Positions 34,701 to 44,519 of a stretch of 64,000 nucleotides of DNA are shown here, piece after piece. Source of the stretch: Nostoc linckia FACHB-104 (GTDB lineage Bacteria; Cyanobacteriota; Cyanobacteriia; Cyanobacteriales; Nostocaceae); assembly GCF_014696615.1 (NCBI RefSeq), contig NZ_JACJQJ010000006.1, positions 153,128 to 217,127 on the forward strand. Reading direction: 5' to 3'. Position numbers and translations under genes: made by a program. Below the pieces are notes generated by a model. The model was given only the letters and a program-made list of their open reading frames with translations, was not told the DNA's origin and searched no databases. The number at the start of each line of letters is the position of its first letter. Position 1 is the first letter of the stretch.

Positions 34701-36252
34701 GGTCTTCTAAAAATGGCTGTCCTTCTTCGCCAACTTTCTCCGCACGTCCCTTACGTATCGCCCGAATTACAGGGTTATGAACTAATCTACTCAGGGCGTT
34801 ATCTACTGCTAAATTTGCTTGCGAAGCAATCAAAGTCCGCCCACCTCGCAAAGCAACTTGATAGCAAATCTCAGCAATTACAGTTGTTTTACCTGTACCA
34901 GGTGGCCCCTGAATTAAAACTAAATCTTCAGCGGAAAGTACTGTTTCTACTGCTGCTTTTTGACCGGGATTAGCAGATGATAATAATAAATCTTCTACTG
35001 GTAATTCTACAGTTTTATGAATAGGTCGAGCCTGAGCAGCATCAAATAAGAAATTCCCTAAATAAGGATTTTGTGTGCGTCCGTTATTTAAATCATCTAA
35101 AGCTTTTTTCTTGCGCTGAATTTGTTTAATGTCACCAACTGCTTCAAAACATAAAAATCCAGTATCAGGAAGTTGATAACGTCCGCTGGTGATGTAATCA
35201 GCAAAATCGCGTTCTAGTCTGATACTAATGATGCGATTTTTGATGTCAATTTCTTCAAGTGAACCTAATAACCGACTTTGTTGCCAATTTCTCCCTGTGG
35301 GTGCTGTTTCAAATAATTTCAAATCTTCGTTTTTTGCTTTCCTTACCCGTTCCCAGAAGTTTTCTACATCCAAAAGATTTTCTGGTGAACCATCAAGGGT
35401 AGCTGAGTTGATATCAATTTGAAAACTGATACGTCTTTTAAAGTTATAGTTATGATTGCGGTAAGGTACACAAAACTGACGCGCTTGAGCAATTTTTTCT
35501 TCTATCTGCAAAAATGCTTTCCATGCTTTAAGTTGCTCTTCTGTAGGTACAAAGTCACCACAAATAGGCGTATTTTTTAATTGTGTAAATATAGTTGAGG
35601 GAATACCGATATGATGCTCATGGTTAGGCAGAAGTCGCAAGCGCAATGGTACAGCATAAGCATCATTATTTCCCCGTGCAATTGGGAGTAAATAAGCAGA
35701 TAAAATTCTTATACCTTCGTAGCCTTGGGGATGTACTGCAGCTTTAAATCCTAGAGTTTTGCCTAACTTTTGCAGCCTCAGAGGTAACTTACTATGCTCA
35801 GAATCAGTGGCAATAATTAATTCCCAAATTTCTTCTTTGGCTGCTCTTCCTGCACCTTTACGACGCAAATAAAATAGACAAGGATTTTGTCCAACGCATT
35901 CCCACATTAATTCATGGGCATATTCTCGACGTTCGCTAAAATCGGGATATTCTGCAACTGCATCCGCGCCTGCTAAATGCCGGATTAAACTATCAATTGT
36001 TGAATTTACGAACATATAGCCCCAATCTTCTGAGGCCATTTTCATTTTTAAGGAACTAGTTTTGCGAGTAGTAGCAACTTTAGTAACTGCTGGTTTAGCA
36101 GCTTTGCGAACACGTTCTGCTTCAAATTCGGAAATAGTGCTACTAGGACTTTTAGCGACAATATTGAGTTGCTGGCATATGACTAATAGCTTTTTGCTAT
36201 CTACATTTATTTCCTTTGAAAGTTCGTAAATTCTAACTTTTGTTTTGTTCAT
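31744..36252 (-). CDS. Upf1-like SF1 helicase with an IF-2 N-terminal domain
   Basis: This is a 1502-residue protein. Residues 1-52 are an IF2_N domain ([19 protein letters not shown] ... AERVRKAA), closely resembling the start of cyanobacterial IF-2. An uncharacterised region (about 70-430) follows. The split SF1 helicase has Walker [11 protein letters not shown] near 450, Walker [11 protein letters not shown] near 1207, [23 protein letters not shown] and NVAFSRA. About 700 residues of coiled coil lie between motifs I and II. This is the COG1112/Upf1-type layout, acting on RNA or DNA. The downstream PLD gene overlaps it. Mokosh defence systems combine the same two enzyme types, but IF2_N is not a part I know from them. 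Confidence 0.88.
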   Translation of the reverse strand: MNKTKVRIYELSKEINVDSKKLLVICQQLNIVAKSPSSTISEFEAERVRKAAKPAVTKVATTRKTSSLKMKMASEDWGYMFVNSTIDSLIRHLAGADAVAEYPDFSERREYAHELMWECVGQNPCLFYLRRKGAGRAAKEEIWELIIATDSEHSKLPLRLQKLGKTLGFKAAVHPQGYEGIRILSAYLLPIARGNNDAYAVPLRLRLLPNHEHHIGIPSTIFTQLKNTPICGDFVPTEEQLKAWKAFLQIEEKIAQARQFCVPYRNHNYNFKRRISFQIDINSATLDGSPENLLDVENFWERVRKAKNEDLKLFETAPTGRNWQQSRLLGSLEEIDIKNRIISIRLERDFADYITSGRYQLPDTGFLCFEAVGDIKQIQRKKKALDDLNNGRTQNPYLGNFLFDAAQARPIHKTVELPVEDLLLSSANPGQKAAVETVLSAEDLVLIQGPPGTGKTTVIAEICYQVALRGGRTLIASQANLAVDNALSRLVHNPVIRAIRKGRAEKVGEEGQPFLEDQVIGTWLDNTASDCETRLSNRHQNLENSRQLLAFYPRFKDYLQSEEEYQVNQEELTHKRAKLQVNLQQQEALYQDTLAKKTEIESLISGLENLLDSPSIVNWEAPEITNFLPHLRPYTEGNTLVKDFLVNVAKAITLTDKLGFLRPQCGAFGLAVWLRDTVAKGIPDFKTALIYAQSATVAMLEVAAAVQVFKQHSSNLQQLQKDNQQFFSKQHSLQQTIQNWETRQQELESIIAAVKEWKATANTRLSEILNNARQNNQPLTLELMQLPPGLVMLANSLKISLMPSNYTVNLPDWDLLAKAIAYEIEGEYSDRKGRQHSFSYFLQQNFSKIPLVLETSHRTQWQEISQQLNNYQYLTLNQRRTIVDATQVLLSRIQQTYGELWEANNSEATLNKITQELIDSILSNARQCVFQVKTEIEKHLQHLQQQLNELHNHETAPQQILNIQNNIEAARQDANVKLARAINTLQELNQQPNIPQQLRTLVDQYLTTQAKIWEHPQEFSKHVHTWINQLSQLENLITSLEPFAVLENIKFSLIEQLTILQEETTIVQQQIETLKVKLAKISEQTQPEELSATLLLERNWWQIELQGIADKFKIQTSTTDLYNLEFLRSIKSQFEALQEQLTQDEAYLNRYGNFIQDWIEKVRNPSERDRHDLRQVYLDNANVVGITCVQAANRDFSEEFQCFDVVIIDEVSKCTPPELLIPALKGKKLVMVGDHRQLPPMLDTSTLEEVVQEIGSSREELQFLEESLFKSQFEDADQSIKQMLTTQYRMHPNIMGAINQFYEGKLECGISQPDIKRAHDLAGEIIQPQHHLLWVKMPREDAFQEQREGTSLFNLQEIDVIEALCQQFENSWAAKVACGEPKKEIAVITFYGAQLRKIDERLQSELFPSLQIRTGTVDRFQGMERPVVIVSMVRNNNKGDVGFAKKPERVNVAFSRAQELLVIVGCHDLFTKQPGKVGNMYSEVANIVSHHGGFVDVSRILK

Positions 36253-36510
36253 CCAGTAATCGTTTGTAATATTTGATATTTATGAGAATAAAACTATTGC
36301 TAAAGCTAAAGATGATGTCCGCAAAAATTCTCTCAAACTCTTATTCTTTTGTTACCTTTATGTCCTTTGTAGTTCATTTTTGATAAAATTCGCGTAAGTT
36401 TTAAGTATAAAAAATGCACGCACAGACGCAGAGAGAAAGATAGAGATTTTAACGTTATAGATCAGGGGGTATGCGATTTTTCATCCTGGAATTGAGTAAT
36501 CACTATAAGT

Positions 36511-37434
36511 TTATAGTTTATATTGTCTGTAGACTTCACTAGCAGCCCGATGTACTAAAGAATGTCGCCAAACGAGGGATGACAAATCGTCGGCGTAACC
36601 GCCACCAATAACACAGGCGACAGGATAACCAGCACTGACGCAAGTACTCAAAACCTGCATTTCGCGACGGAAAATCCCAGTATCGGTTAAAGCTAATTTT
36701 CCCAGGCGATCGCCTATATGTGGATCGACACCTGCGTCATAAAAAACGATATCTGGCTTCACAGCCGACAATAAATCAGGTAAATACTTTGCTAAAGTTT
36801 GCAAGTAGGCATCATCTTCCATCCCTTCTGGTAAAGGTACATCCAAATCGCTAGTTTGCTTAGTACCAGGAAAATTCACTTCACAATGCATCGAAAATGT
36901 GAAAACGCTGTCATCATCTTGGAAGATAAAAGCCGTACCATCACCTTGATGTACATCTAAATCCACTATTAAGATTTTTTGAGCAAGTCCAAGTTTTTGT
37001 AAAACGCGAGATGCGATCGCTAAATCATTGAAAATACAAAAACCAGATCCATAACTGGGAAAAGCATGATGAGTTCCACCAGCCGTATTGCAAGCTAAAC
37101 CCTGACTCAGTGCTAATTGGGCAGTCAATATTGTACCACCGACCGCTACACAGGTACGATTTGCCAATGCCGGACTCCACGGTAAACCAATACGCCGCTG
37201 TGCTTTTGAGTCTAATGTTCCTTCACAATAAGCTTGAACATAGTCACCCATGTGAACCAACTCAATCAATTCTTTTGACGGAAGCACAGGCGTATAAAAT
37301 TGCTCAATTTGCGCCACCCCATCAGCTAGTAACAATTCGTATAATTGCTGAAACTTCACCATCGGAAACCGATGTCCCTCCGGTAGCGGTGCAACATAAT
37401 CTGAATGATAAATAATCGGTAAATCCATAATCAT
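36511..37434 (-). CDS. Histone-deacetylase-family amidohydrolase
   Basis: The 307-residue protein of the arginase/deacetylase fold removes acyl groups from amines, such as acetylpolyamines or acetyl-lysine. Active-site motifs are GGTHHAFPSYGSGFCIFND (tandem His and the following catalytic region), LIVDLDVHQGDGTA (zinc ligands) and FYDAGVDPHIGD. Length fits the short bacterial class. ATG codons at 37434 and 37428 are both possible. No partner gene is nearby, although speA for polyamine synthesis lies in the same window. The substrate is unknown. Confidence 0.88.
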   Translation of the reverse strand: MIMDLPIIYHSDYVAPLPEGHRFPMVKFQQLYELLLADGVAQIEQFYTPVLPSKELIELVHMGDYVQAYCEGTLDSKAQRRIGLPWSPALANRTCVAVGGTILTAQLALSQGLACNTAGGTHHAFPSYGSGFCIFNDLAIASRVLQKLGLAQKILIVDLDVHQGDGTAFIFQDDDSVFTFSMHCEVNFPGTKQTSDLDVPLPEGMEDDAYLQTLAKYLPDLLSAVKPDIVFYDAGVDPHIGDRLGKLALTDTGIFRREMQVLSTCVSAGYPVACVIGGGYADDLSSLVWRHSLVHRAASEVYRQYKL

Positions 37435-37568
37435 TTGCCATTGGGTAATTGGTAATTAGTAATTGGGTGTTTATTATTTCTCCTTGTCTCCTTGTCCCCT
37501 CATCTCCCGAATCCCCCACAGTTGTCTACACTAAGAAGTGACAATGAAAACATAGTAAGGAAGCCTAC

Positions 37569-38108
37569 GTGCTTGATTTGTATCCGATGATGCAACTAAA
37601 AACTGTATGGCAACTAGGTAGCACTAACCCAGAAAATCACCATCACCTAGCTACTATTCGCCAATGGTGGGCTAGTCTCAACAGTAAAAAAGTTACCTGG
37701 CAACAGAGAATAATTACTGAGAATAGTGAAGTCGATCAATTAGATTGGGAACCAAAGCGGTTTGATGAAGCGTTTGCGATCGCCAACCCAGATATTCGTG
37801 GTATTACTCTCTATTGGCGTAAACCTGATTCTTCTCATGAACGTAACACCACGCCATATCAACTAATACTTGATAGCCTCAACAAATATTTATATATTTT
37901 CCCTAAGTCACAAAAAGAACTAGTTATACGTGTAGGTTTCCCATCGATTGTTTATGAAACAATTTCACTAACAAATCCCCAATATTTATATAATTCATCT
38001 GGTGAAAACTACATTCTCACTTTGCAGGATGCATCGCAACAGCTAGAAGTCAAAGTTAGCATGAGTCCAGAAAATCTCAAACAGCTACTTCGGCAACTCA
38101 CAAGGTAA
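37569..38108 (+). CDS. Conserved hypothetical protein
   Basis: The 179-residue soluble protein shows no motif I recognise. It mixes helices and strands, is rich in Trp near the N-terminus (TVWQLG, RQWWASL), and ends with an amphipathic helix (MSPENLKQLLRQL). GTG at 37569 is chosen because AAGGA lies 7 nt upstream; an ATG seven codons later is possible. It precedes the MscS gene on the same strand with a 66-bp gap, so the two may be co-transcribed. Confidence 0.7.
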   Translation: MLDLYPMMQLKTVWQLGSTNPENHHHLATIRQWWASLNSKKVTWQQRIITENSEVDQLDWEPKRFDEAFAIANPDIRGITLYWRKPDSSHERNTTPYQLILDSLNKYLYIFPKSQKELVIRVGFPSIVYETISLTNPQYLYNSSGENYILTLQDASQQLEVKVSMSPENLKQLLRQLTR

Positions 38109-38174
38109 AATTAAGCCAACATACGTTAACCTGACTGAGTACCCTAATATTAAATACTTCATTTCAAATTGATT

Positions 38175-39200
38175 ATGATGCAATGGATTCTGCCAGTTGT
38201 ATTTATTCTTGCTGGCTTACTAGCAGGAGTAATTGCGGAAAAATTTTTCTTCAAGAAGTTGAAAACATTTGTTCTCAAAACAAAACTTCCGGGAAGTGAA
38301 ATTATATTTCTCTCATTGCATCGCATGACATTTATTTGGTTTGTGCTGGCGGGATTTTCTGCAGCAGTTCTCAGCGCTCCTATCAAACCAGATATCGCTA
38401 ATGTCCTGCAAAAAATAGTCACTATAATTGTACTTTATTCAGTCACAATAGTTTTGGCTAGATTGACTGCTGGTTTTGTCAATTTATTTATTAATAGATC
38501 TGAACGCGTTTCCGCATCGCTTATTTCTAATATTGCTAAGGCTGCTGTATTTGTTCTAGGTTCGCTAATTCTTTTGCAAACAGTGGGTGTAGAAATTACC
38601 CCAATAATTACGACTTTAGGTATTAGCGGTTTAGCAGTAGGTTTAGCTCTTAAAGATACCCTAGAAAATTTATTTGCGGGCTTTTACCTGCTAATTTCTA
38701 AGCAAGTCAGAACCGGAGATTATGTTAAACTAGCAGATAGTCATGAAGGATATGTGATAGATATTTCTTGGCGAAATACAACTATTAGAGAACTTTCAAA
38801 TAACGTCATCATTGTACCCAATTGTAAACTATCTTCCGCAATCTTTATCAACTATCATCTGCCAGTCAAAGAAATTACTCTTACACTTAATGTCGGAGTT
38901 GATTACGAGAGCGATTTAGAACAGGTAGAAAGGGTAACAGTGGAAGTTGCAAAAGAAGTAATGGCAGAAATAGCACCAGAATTAATCGCCAATGAACCAT
39001 ATATCAGATTTCATAAATTTGGAGATTTTAGTATAGATTTTACACTTTATATGCGTGTCAATGAATTTTTTGACCAACGCATCGGCAGACATTTATTTAT
39101 TAAAAAATTACATAAAAAATATCAAGAAGAAGGAATTAAAATTCCATTTCCAGCTAGAGAATTGTATATTCCAGAAAATTCTGCAAAGATTGAACGCTAA
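38175..39200 (+). CDS. MscS-type mechanosensitive channel
   Basis: The roughly 341-residue protein has three to four N-terminal membrane helices: ILPVVFILAGLLAGVIA, MTFIWFVLAGFSAAVL, TIIVLYSVTIVLARL and AAVFVLGSLILLQTVGV. The pore helix is rich in Gly and Ala (TTLGISGLAVGLALKDTLEN). The beta domain (GDYVKLADSHEGYVIDISWRNT) and the C-terminal alpha/beta cage follow. It should gate ions in response to membrane tension and protect against osmotic downshift. The frame opens with TTG at 38169, but the ATG at 38175 or 38178 is more likely. Confidence 0.88.
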   Translation: MMQWILPVVFILAGLLAGVIAEKFFFKKLKTFVLKTKLPGSEIIFLSLHRMTFIWFVLAGFSAAVLSAPIKPDIANVLQKIVTIIVLYSVTIVLARLTAGFVNLFINRSERVSASLISNIAKAAVFVLGSLILLQTVGVEITPIITTLGISGLAVGLALKDTLENLFAGFYLLISKQVRTGDYVKLADSHEGYVIDISWRNTTIRELSNNVIIVPNCKLSSAIFINYHLPVKEITLTLNVGVDYESDLEQVERVTVEVAKEVMAEIAPELIANEPYIRFHKFGDFSIDFTLYMRVNEFFDQRIGRHLFIKKLHKKYQEEGIKIPFPARELYIPENSAKIER

Positions 39201-39201
39201 A

Positions 39202-39224
39202 AACTCCGCAATATTATTGGAGTT
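39202..39224 (+). terminator. Possible terminator of the MscS gene
   Basis: AACTCC and GGAGTT form a 6-bp stem directly after the stop, followed by GTAATATTTTTGTTTT. Confidence 0.45.
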
Positions 39225-39389
39225 GTAATATTTTTGTTTTCTTGCAGTATTTACAACAATAATATAATGTCTTTATTCCTACATCTTAACCTCGAATTTT
39301 GCAGAAAACCGAAAAATTCGGGGGTTTAGCATTTTATTCAAGCCGACAAAATTTATAATAGATAAAGCATTTATCAAGTGAATCTTAAG

Positions 39390-39514
39390 TAGGAGAGCTA
39401 CTGCGTTGCGCGGGTTATCCGCGTTATAGCAAGTGGCGTTGTGTTACGGCTATGAAAGGATTGGAAACTTATAGATAATGAGATTTAGCCCTAACGCATC
39501 ATCCATGCGGCTTT
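39390..39514. repeat. Degraded relative of the 56646-56797 element
   Basis: GTGTTACGGCTATGAAAGGATT and TAACGCATCATCCATGCGG-type words recur, in rearranged order, in the MITE-like element near 56.7 kb. Terminal repeats are not intact here. The 389-bp spacer holds nothing else recognised. Confidence 0.55.
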
Positions 39515-39589
39515 ATCAATAAACTCTAATTAACAAATGCTAAAATTACCGCCACTGCTAATAGTACTCTCAAAGGAGAATCAATACCC

Positions 39590-40237
39590 TTGAACACTCA
39601 ACTAACACTTAAAGAACAATTCCTAGCGAAGCTGGATAAAATTCAAAAGCATAGTAATGATTCTCATGTCACTAATTTAGAGATAGACGAAAATACTGCT
39701 GTAGAAATTGAACAATTGACTACGGAACTTGAAAGTGTTAATCCCAATCCCAAGCCTTTGCTCAATGCTATTTCTCTGCTGGATGGAACTTGGCTACTGA
39801 AATACTCCACTGCTAGAGAAATTCGGGCTTTAGCTTCTCTACCATTAGGGTTAAAAGTAGGTAAAGTATATCAAGTAATTAATGTTGCTAATAAATCGTT
39901 CTTCAATATAGCTTTTGTGCAACATCCTTTGAAAATCATATCAGGATATGTGAAAGTTGCAGCTAGCTTTGAGCCTGTCACAGAAGATTTATCGAATCTA
40001 CCGGACAAACGTATCCAAGTCAATTTTGAAAAACGCTACTTATCAATTGAAAAAATTCTTGGCATTAATACCCCTCAACTCAACCCATTTAAAGTTGTTC
40101 CAGCTAGTAATCCTAAAGGACGAGTTCCTAGCCTAGATATTACTTATTTAGATGAAACCTTAAGAATTGGGCGTGGTGGAGATGGTAGCTTATTTATTTT
40201 GACTAAATCTCAAGATTTAGCTGACAACTTCAGATAA
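39590..40237 (+). CDS. PAP/fibrillin-family protein
   Basis: The 215-residue plastid-lipid-associated protein belongs to a family of lipocalin-like proteins linked to thylakoids and lipid droplets in plants and cyanobacteria. Characteristic parts are LLDGTWLLKYSTAREIRAL, the central strands VYQVINVANKSFFNIAFVQ, and the end LDITYLDETLRIGRGGDGSLFIL. It starts with TTG, with AAGGAG 11 nt upstream. There is no signal peptide, so it probably sits on the cytoplasmic face of thylakoids. The bound ligand is unknown. Confidence 0.88.
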   Translation: MNTQLTLKEQFLAKLDKIQKHSNDSHVTNLEIDENTAVEIEQLTTELESVNPNPKPLLNAISLLDGTWLLKYSTAREIRALASLPLGLKVGKVYQVINVANKSFFNIAFVQHPLKIISGYVKVAASFEPVTEDLSNLPDKRIQVNFEKRYLSIEKILGINTPQLNPFKVVPASNPKGRVPSLDITYLDETLRIGRGGDGSLFILTKSQDLADNFR

Positions 40238-40297
40238 ATTTGAATGCGTAATTCTTACTCAAGGTTTAACAAAATAAAAACTTCAACACTCTTGTAC

Positions 40298-40317
40298 AGA
40301 CGCGATTAATCGCGTCT
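40298..40317. repeat. Palindromic repeat GACGCGATTAATCGCGTC, copy 2
   Basis: Perfect palindrome between two convergent gene ends, preceded by CTTGTAC like copy 4. It may act as a bidirectional terminator. Confidence 0.8.
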
Positions 40318-40337
40318 CTGCAACTTATTACTCAGCA

Positions 40338-41741
40338 CTACAATGGCATAAAGTCATACCCAGTCGCAGATTTATTGCTAGGTTGAATTTTTACTAAAAC
40401 TGCTGTGCCGTTGCGATCGCCTGATGGTAAAAATTGGATTTTACCTGTAGCACCATTAGCAACCAAGCTGGGACTATGCAGTGCTTTTTCTAAGCCATCG
40501 CGGGTGCTATCTTGTTGTAAACCTTTAGCGATCGCTATTGTCGCATCATAAGCTGTAGCGGTTCGCCAATTCACATTTCCGCCCCAAAGTTTCACTGCAT
40601 TTTGCGGAAAAGGATTACCTGGAATTGCTTGCGGATGCCAAGGTATAGCTAAAACTAAGCCATTCACGTCGTTTTTGCCCACCTGTAAAGTTTGAAATGT
40701 GTACAGTGTAGGGCTAGCAAATAGTGTTAATTTACCGCTATTGGCGGCTGCTAGGTCTAAAGCTTTGTTGATTCTATCGACATGAGGCGCTAAAACTAAG
40801 CTATCTGCACCACTGCTGATGAATTGCGAAATCAAGGCGCTGGGATTAAAATCAGCCGCAGCAACATCGCAATTTGTGGGGTTAACTTTACCACCGCCAG
40901 CAACTACACCTTTGATAAACTCATCCTTGAAAGATTGAGTATCGATTGATTTTGAGTCTGCACAAATAGCAATATTGTTTTTACGCGCCGTTTTAATGGT
41001 GTAATTAGCAAGGCTGGCGGCAAATGAGCCATTACTGGGAACAGTGCGAAATATATAATTACCAATACCAGAGAGATTTTGCGCTGTGCTGCTGGGAGAG
41101 ATCATCACTAACCCTCCCTCTTGGTAAATTGGCGCAGCCGCAATCGAAGCATTACTAGAGTTATGTCCAACTACAGCCAAAATGCTAGGATCTTGGACAA
41201 ATTGCTTGGCAATCTGTTGAGCTTGGTTAGCCTCATTATCATCGTTAGCGATCGCCACCTGCAAAAGTTTACCATTGATGCCACCGCTACGATTGACTTC
41301 ATCTTGAGCCTGGGCTACACCTCGCAAAATTTCTTTTGCCACATCTAAATTCCCGCCAATAGGGACACTCACGGCAATTTTCAAGGAATTATTATTTTTT
41401 ATCTGTGAATTATTTAAATAAATTAAGCTTTCTGGATCGTTGCGGTGTTTCTGTAGCGATGATTTTAACTTGGCGATCGCAGTGGCAAAATCACCTTTCG
41501 CAAAGGCTTGTACTCCTGCTTCTTTATCAGCACTCGTATCAGCAGCCACTAAAATTTTCCCGCCTAAGCTGATCCGCTGTGATTGCGAATTTCCGTTAAT
41601 TGGTTGCGGACTATTGCCTGATATTAGGGAAGTCAAACTTTTACCAGAAAATTGATTCCACAACCACAAGCCCAAACTTAACACAGCAGTAGTACACAGC
41701 AGAGATAAAATTAGCAGCTTAGTTTCTTTCTGAGAATTCAT
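40338..41741 (-). CDS. ABC transporter substrate-binding protein (branched-chain amino acid type)
   Basis: The 467-residue protein has an N-terminal membrane anchor (LLILSLLCTTAVLSLGLWLW). A short TPR-like stretch (FAKGDFATAIAKLKSSLQKHRND) precedes a type I periplasmic-binding domain. That domain shows KIAVSVPIGGNLDVAKEILRG, the ligand-site SPSSTAQNLS and YDATIAIAKGLQ. LivK-like proteins of this kind deliver amino acids or amides, or act as sensor modules. No ABC permease or ATPase genes lie next to it, so it may be an orphan receptor or serve a distant transporter. Confidence 0.87.
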   Translation of the reverse strand: MNSQKETKLLILSLLCTTAVLSLGLWLWNQFSGKSLTSLISGNSPQPINGNSQSQRISLGGKILVAADTSADKEAGVQAFAKGDFATAIAKLKSSLQKHRNDPESLIYLNNSQIKNNNSLKIAVSVPIGGNLDVAKEILRGVAQAQDEVNRSGGINGKLLQVAIANDDNEANQAQQIAKQFVQDPSILAVVGHNSSNASIAAAPIYQEGGLVMISPSSTAQNLSGIGNYIFRTVPSNGSFAASLANYTIKTARKNNIAICADSKSIDTQSFKDEFIKGVVAGGGKVNPTNCDVAAADFNPSALISQFISSGADSLVLAPHVDRINKALDLAAANSGKLTLFASPTLYTFQTLQVGKNDVNGLVLAIPWHPQAIPGNPFPQNAVKLWGGNVNWRTATAYDATIAIAKGLQQDSTRDGLEKALHSPSLVANGATGKIQFLPSGDRNGTAVLVKIQPSNKSATGYDFMPL

Positions 41742-41874
41742 AAGTTATTGATATAGATTGCTCGGTAGAGTTGGTATTTTCTCTACTAACTACAATCAGA
41801 ACGAAGAGAATAGGCAAACCCTGTAACTCAATAACAGCTTACCGCGATCGCGAGGGTTGGGGATTAGGGAGATG

Positions 41875-41912
41875 AGGGAAAAGGGGACAAGGGGACAAGG
41901 GGACAAGGGGAA
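41875..41912. repeat. GGGGACAA tandem repeat
   Basis: Four copies of AGGGGACAAG-like words, followed by ATTACCCATTCCCC words up to 41960, in the spacer before argB. This is a typical repeat tract of this genome. Confidence 0.7.
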
Positions 41913-42025
41913 ATAAATATGGCAATTACCCATTCCCCATTACCCATTCCCCATGCCCCATTGTTACCAGTTCCAAAGTCTTCTACACTGACTGCATAGG
42001 TTTTAAGTCTTAAAAGCTCCTCATA

Positions 42026-42919
42026 ATGGTCAACGATACTGAGTACATTAGGCAAACTGAAGCCACTCGTGTACAGGTGCTTAGCGAAGCTCTGCCTTAT
42101 ATTCAACAGTTCGCCGGACGTACTGTTGTTGTCAAATATGGCGGTGCGGCCATGAAAGATAGCACCCTCAAAGATCAGGTGATCCGCGATATTGTATTCT
42201 TATCTTGCGTCGGTTTGCGCCCGATTTTAGTCCACGGTGGCGGCCCGGAAATTAACAGTTGGTTAGATAAGCTGGGAATTGAAGCGCAATTTAAGAATGG
42301 TTTGCGAGTCACTGATGCACCCACAATGGATGTGGTGGAAATGGTATTAGTGGGTCGAGTTAATAAGGAAATTGTTGAGCTGATTAACCAAGCTGGCGGT
42401 TTGGCTGTGGGACTCTGCGGTAAAGATGGTAATCTCATCACAGCCCGTCCCCAAGGTCAAGAAGGGATCGGCTTTGTTGGGGAAGTCAGTAATGTCAATA
42501 TCAAAATTTTAGACACTCTAGCTAGCAATGGCTATATTCCAGTTGTCTCTAGTGTTGCCGCCGACGAGACAGGACAAGCTTATAACATTAACGCTGATAC
42601 CGTCGCTGGGGAAATAGCAGCAGCTTTAGGTGCAGAAAAGTTAATTTTACTGACTGACACCAGAGGTATTTTAAAAGATTACAAAGATCCGTCTACTTTG
42701 ATTCCCAAAGTGGACATACCCGAAGCGAGAGATTTAATCGCTACGGGTGTAGTTAGTGGGGGGATGATTCCGAAGGTCAATTGTTGTGTGCGATCGCTCG
42801 CTCAAGGAGTCAAGGCTGCACATATCATTGATGGTCGCATTCCCCATGCTTTGCTGTTAGAAATCTTTACTGATGTTGGGATTGGGACTATGATTCTCGG
42901 TTCCCAATTTAGAGGTTGA
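42026..42919 (+). CDS. argB: Acetylglutamate kinase
   Basis: The 297-residue enzyme phosphorylates N-acetylglutamate, the controlled step of arginine synthesis. Motifs are [12 protein letters not shown] (phosphate loop Lys), [14 protein letters not shown], the acetylglutamate site [20 protein letters not shown] and the C-terminal [10 protein letters not shown]. The N-terminal helix ([18 protein letters not shown]) marks the arginine-inhibited hexameric class, which in cyanobacteria is also activated by PII protein. It is cytosolic and monocistronic. Confidence 0.96.
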   Translation: MVNDTEYIRQTEATRVQVLSEALPYIQQFAGRTVVVKYGGAAMKDSTLKDQVIRDIVFLSCVGLRPILVHGGGPEINSWLDKLGIEAQFKNGLRVTDAPTMDVVEMVLVGRVNKEIVELINQAGGLAVGLCGKDGNLITARPQGQEGIGFVGEVSNVNIKILDTLASNGYIPVVSSVAADETGQAYNINADTVAGEIAAALGAEKLILLTDTRGILKDYKDPSTLIPKVDIPEARDLIATGVVSGGMIPKVNCCVRSLAQGVKAAHIIDGRIPHALLLEIFTDVGIGTMILGSQFRG

Positions 42920-42955
42920 TTAGCTCTTGGTTGGGCAAACTGCCCAACCATCAAA

Positions 42956-43393
42956 TTACCAAGGATAAAGTATATTGACGCGCGATCGCCCTCTGAATGG
43001 TTGATTATATCCAGGATGACGGTCAAATACTGGATTTCTGATTGTCGAGTCGCGGAAAATCGGGTTCACTACAGAGGGCGTATTTAAACCCGGATAGATA
43101 GTATTTTGCTGATATTGTGGATAAGTGTAAATAGTAGTTGTGGGATAACGGTAATCATTGCGTTGGCGATAACGGTAATTATTGTTCCAATGTGTTCTCC
43201 CTCTCGCCGGATTTACACGTATATGATTATACCTCTGATGCTCATAAATAAATGAATCACCTGAAGGTCTTTGTCTTCCACCATTAATAATAATCACCGA
43301 TTGAGCAGCAGCAGGGGCAATGGTAGCGCTAAGTAATGCCAGAGTGAGGCCTGCACCCAGCCAATTCCGTTGTAAATCTTTGATCCTAGCCAT
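42956..43393 (-). CDS. Secreted basic Tyr/Asn/Arg-rich protein
   Basis: From the ATG at 43393 the product has about 145 residues. A signal peptide (LGAGLTLALLSATIAPAAAQ) is followed by a mature part rich in Arg, Tyr, Asn and Pro (GRTHWNNNYRYRQRNDYRY). Motifs VVNPIFRDST and NPVFDRHPGY form two short imperfect repeats. No enzyme motif is present. It probably sits in the periplasm or outer layers. The function is unknown. A TTG five codons upstream could also open the frame. Confidence 0.72.
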   Translation of the reverse strand: MARIKDLQRNWLGAGLTLALLSATIAPAAAQSVIIINGGRQRPSGDSFIYEHQRYNHIRVNPARGRTHWNNNYRYRQRNDYRYPTTTIYTYPQYQQNTIYPGLNTPSVVNPIFRDSTIRNPVFDRHPGYNQPFRGRSRVNILYPW

Positions 43394-43408
43394 ATTTTGC
43401 TTCCCCAA

Positions 43409-43772
43409 AAATTTGATCGACTGAAATTTTCAGTAGCTGCTGATTGTTGGTATCTGAATTATTTGTTCACTAAATTTTTATGGGTTTCTCATCAGTACTG
43501 AAGTACTGACTAAGAAGATTATGTTCCCATCAAAGTTAATGTACATTTTTTAACCTACCTCAGTAGTCTATCTTTAGTACTGCTGCGGTGATTAAGAAAT
43601 ATTGAAAAAGTACAGGTAACTATTTCGATAAAAATTTTAACTAGTCTCGTGAAATTCCACATCCATCTAAAGGTAGGGGCAGTTCATTTGTGCTATATAC
43701 CCAGAAAATATTTCCCAATGATTGCTGACATTGGCACAATAAATTTAAGAACTACTGAAGTGTGTACAGAAC
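43409..43772. other. Intergenic spacer, nothing recognised
   Basis: 364 bp between divergent genes, rich in AGTACTGAAGTACTGACT-like words (43493-43512), a small local direct repeat. No gene. Confidence 0.4.
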
Positions 43773-44291
43773 GTGAATGCAGAAAGTTTAGAACTTGCCA
43801 GATCTCGCTACCAAGCAGGGAGAGTTGCTTTTGAAAATGGGCAATACCGAGAATCTGTAGAAAATCTGGAAAAAGCCAGCGCCCTCTTGTCTGGCAATTC
43901 TCGCTTTGGGGGCGAAGTGCAAATTTGGCTGGTAACTGCTTATGAAGCTGCGGGAAGAACAGAGGATGCGATCGCCCTTTGCGAACAACTCAAACGCCAT
44001 CCTTACTCAGAAACCAACAAACAAGCCCGGCATTTACTTTACATCTTAAAAGCACCGAAGCTGAAAAGACCCAGCGAGTGGATGACAGAAATTCCCGATT
44101 TGGGCAAATTACCCGAAAACGAATCACAAGTACGGATATCTGTCAAGCCACGCCCAGCTGCTAGCACCAAAAAACCGGAACCGGAATTTGTGGATCTCAG
44201 CCAAGTCAATACCAAAGATAACCGCTTTATTTGGCTGGCATTAATTGTCATCGGATTAATCTTGGGATACTTGGTTTGGCTGAATGTTTAA
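43773..44291 (+). CDS. TPR-like protein with a C-terminal membrane anchor
   Basis: The 172-residue protein has two TPR-like helix pairs (RYQAGRVAFENGQYRESVENL, WLVTAYEAAGRTEDAIALCEQL). A charged linker and a final membrane helix (FIWLALIVIGLILGYLVWL) follow at about 150-170, so it is tail-anchored with the repeats in the cytoplasm. The product may act as a membrane-bound scaffold. No partner can be named. GTG at 43773 opens the frame at the first helix. Confidence 0.78.
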   Translation: MNAESLELARSRYQAGRVAFENGQYRESVENLEKASALLSGNSRFGGEVQIWLVTAYEAAGRTEDAIALCEQLKRHPYSETNKQARHLLYILKAPKLKRPSEWMTEIPDLGKLPENESQVRISVKPRPAASTKKPEPEFVDLSQVNTKDNRFIWLALIVIGLILGYLVWLNV

Positions 44292-44306
44292 AGGCCATGA
44301 GTCACA

Positions 44307-44328
44307 CAGACGCGATTCATCGCGTCTG
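44307..44328. repeat. Palindromic repeat GACGCGATTCATCGCGTC, copy 3
   Basis: Sixteen bases after the TPR protein stop; one central mismatch to the consensus. Confidence 0.8.
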
Positions 44329-44444
44329 TACAAAATTCCAAAATCCAAAGTTTAAATTTTTTAGATGTGGATTTTCAACTCAGATCTCTGAGATGGGAAA
44401 ATATCGGGTGGGGCTGAAAAATAAGTTAATTTTCTTCTGAATTT

Positions 44445-44478
44445 TTGACCCTTGACCCTTGACCCTTGACTCTTGAAT
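44445..44478. repeat. Heptanucleotide tandem repeat (TTGACCC)
   Basis: Tandem TTGACCC/TTGACTC heptamers. They run into the longest open frame of the next gene, which argues for the later start at 44520. Confidence 0.75.
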
Positions 44479-44519
44479 CTTGGTTCTTAAAATCTGATAT
44501 TTCCGGAGAATTATTATTG

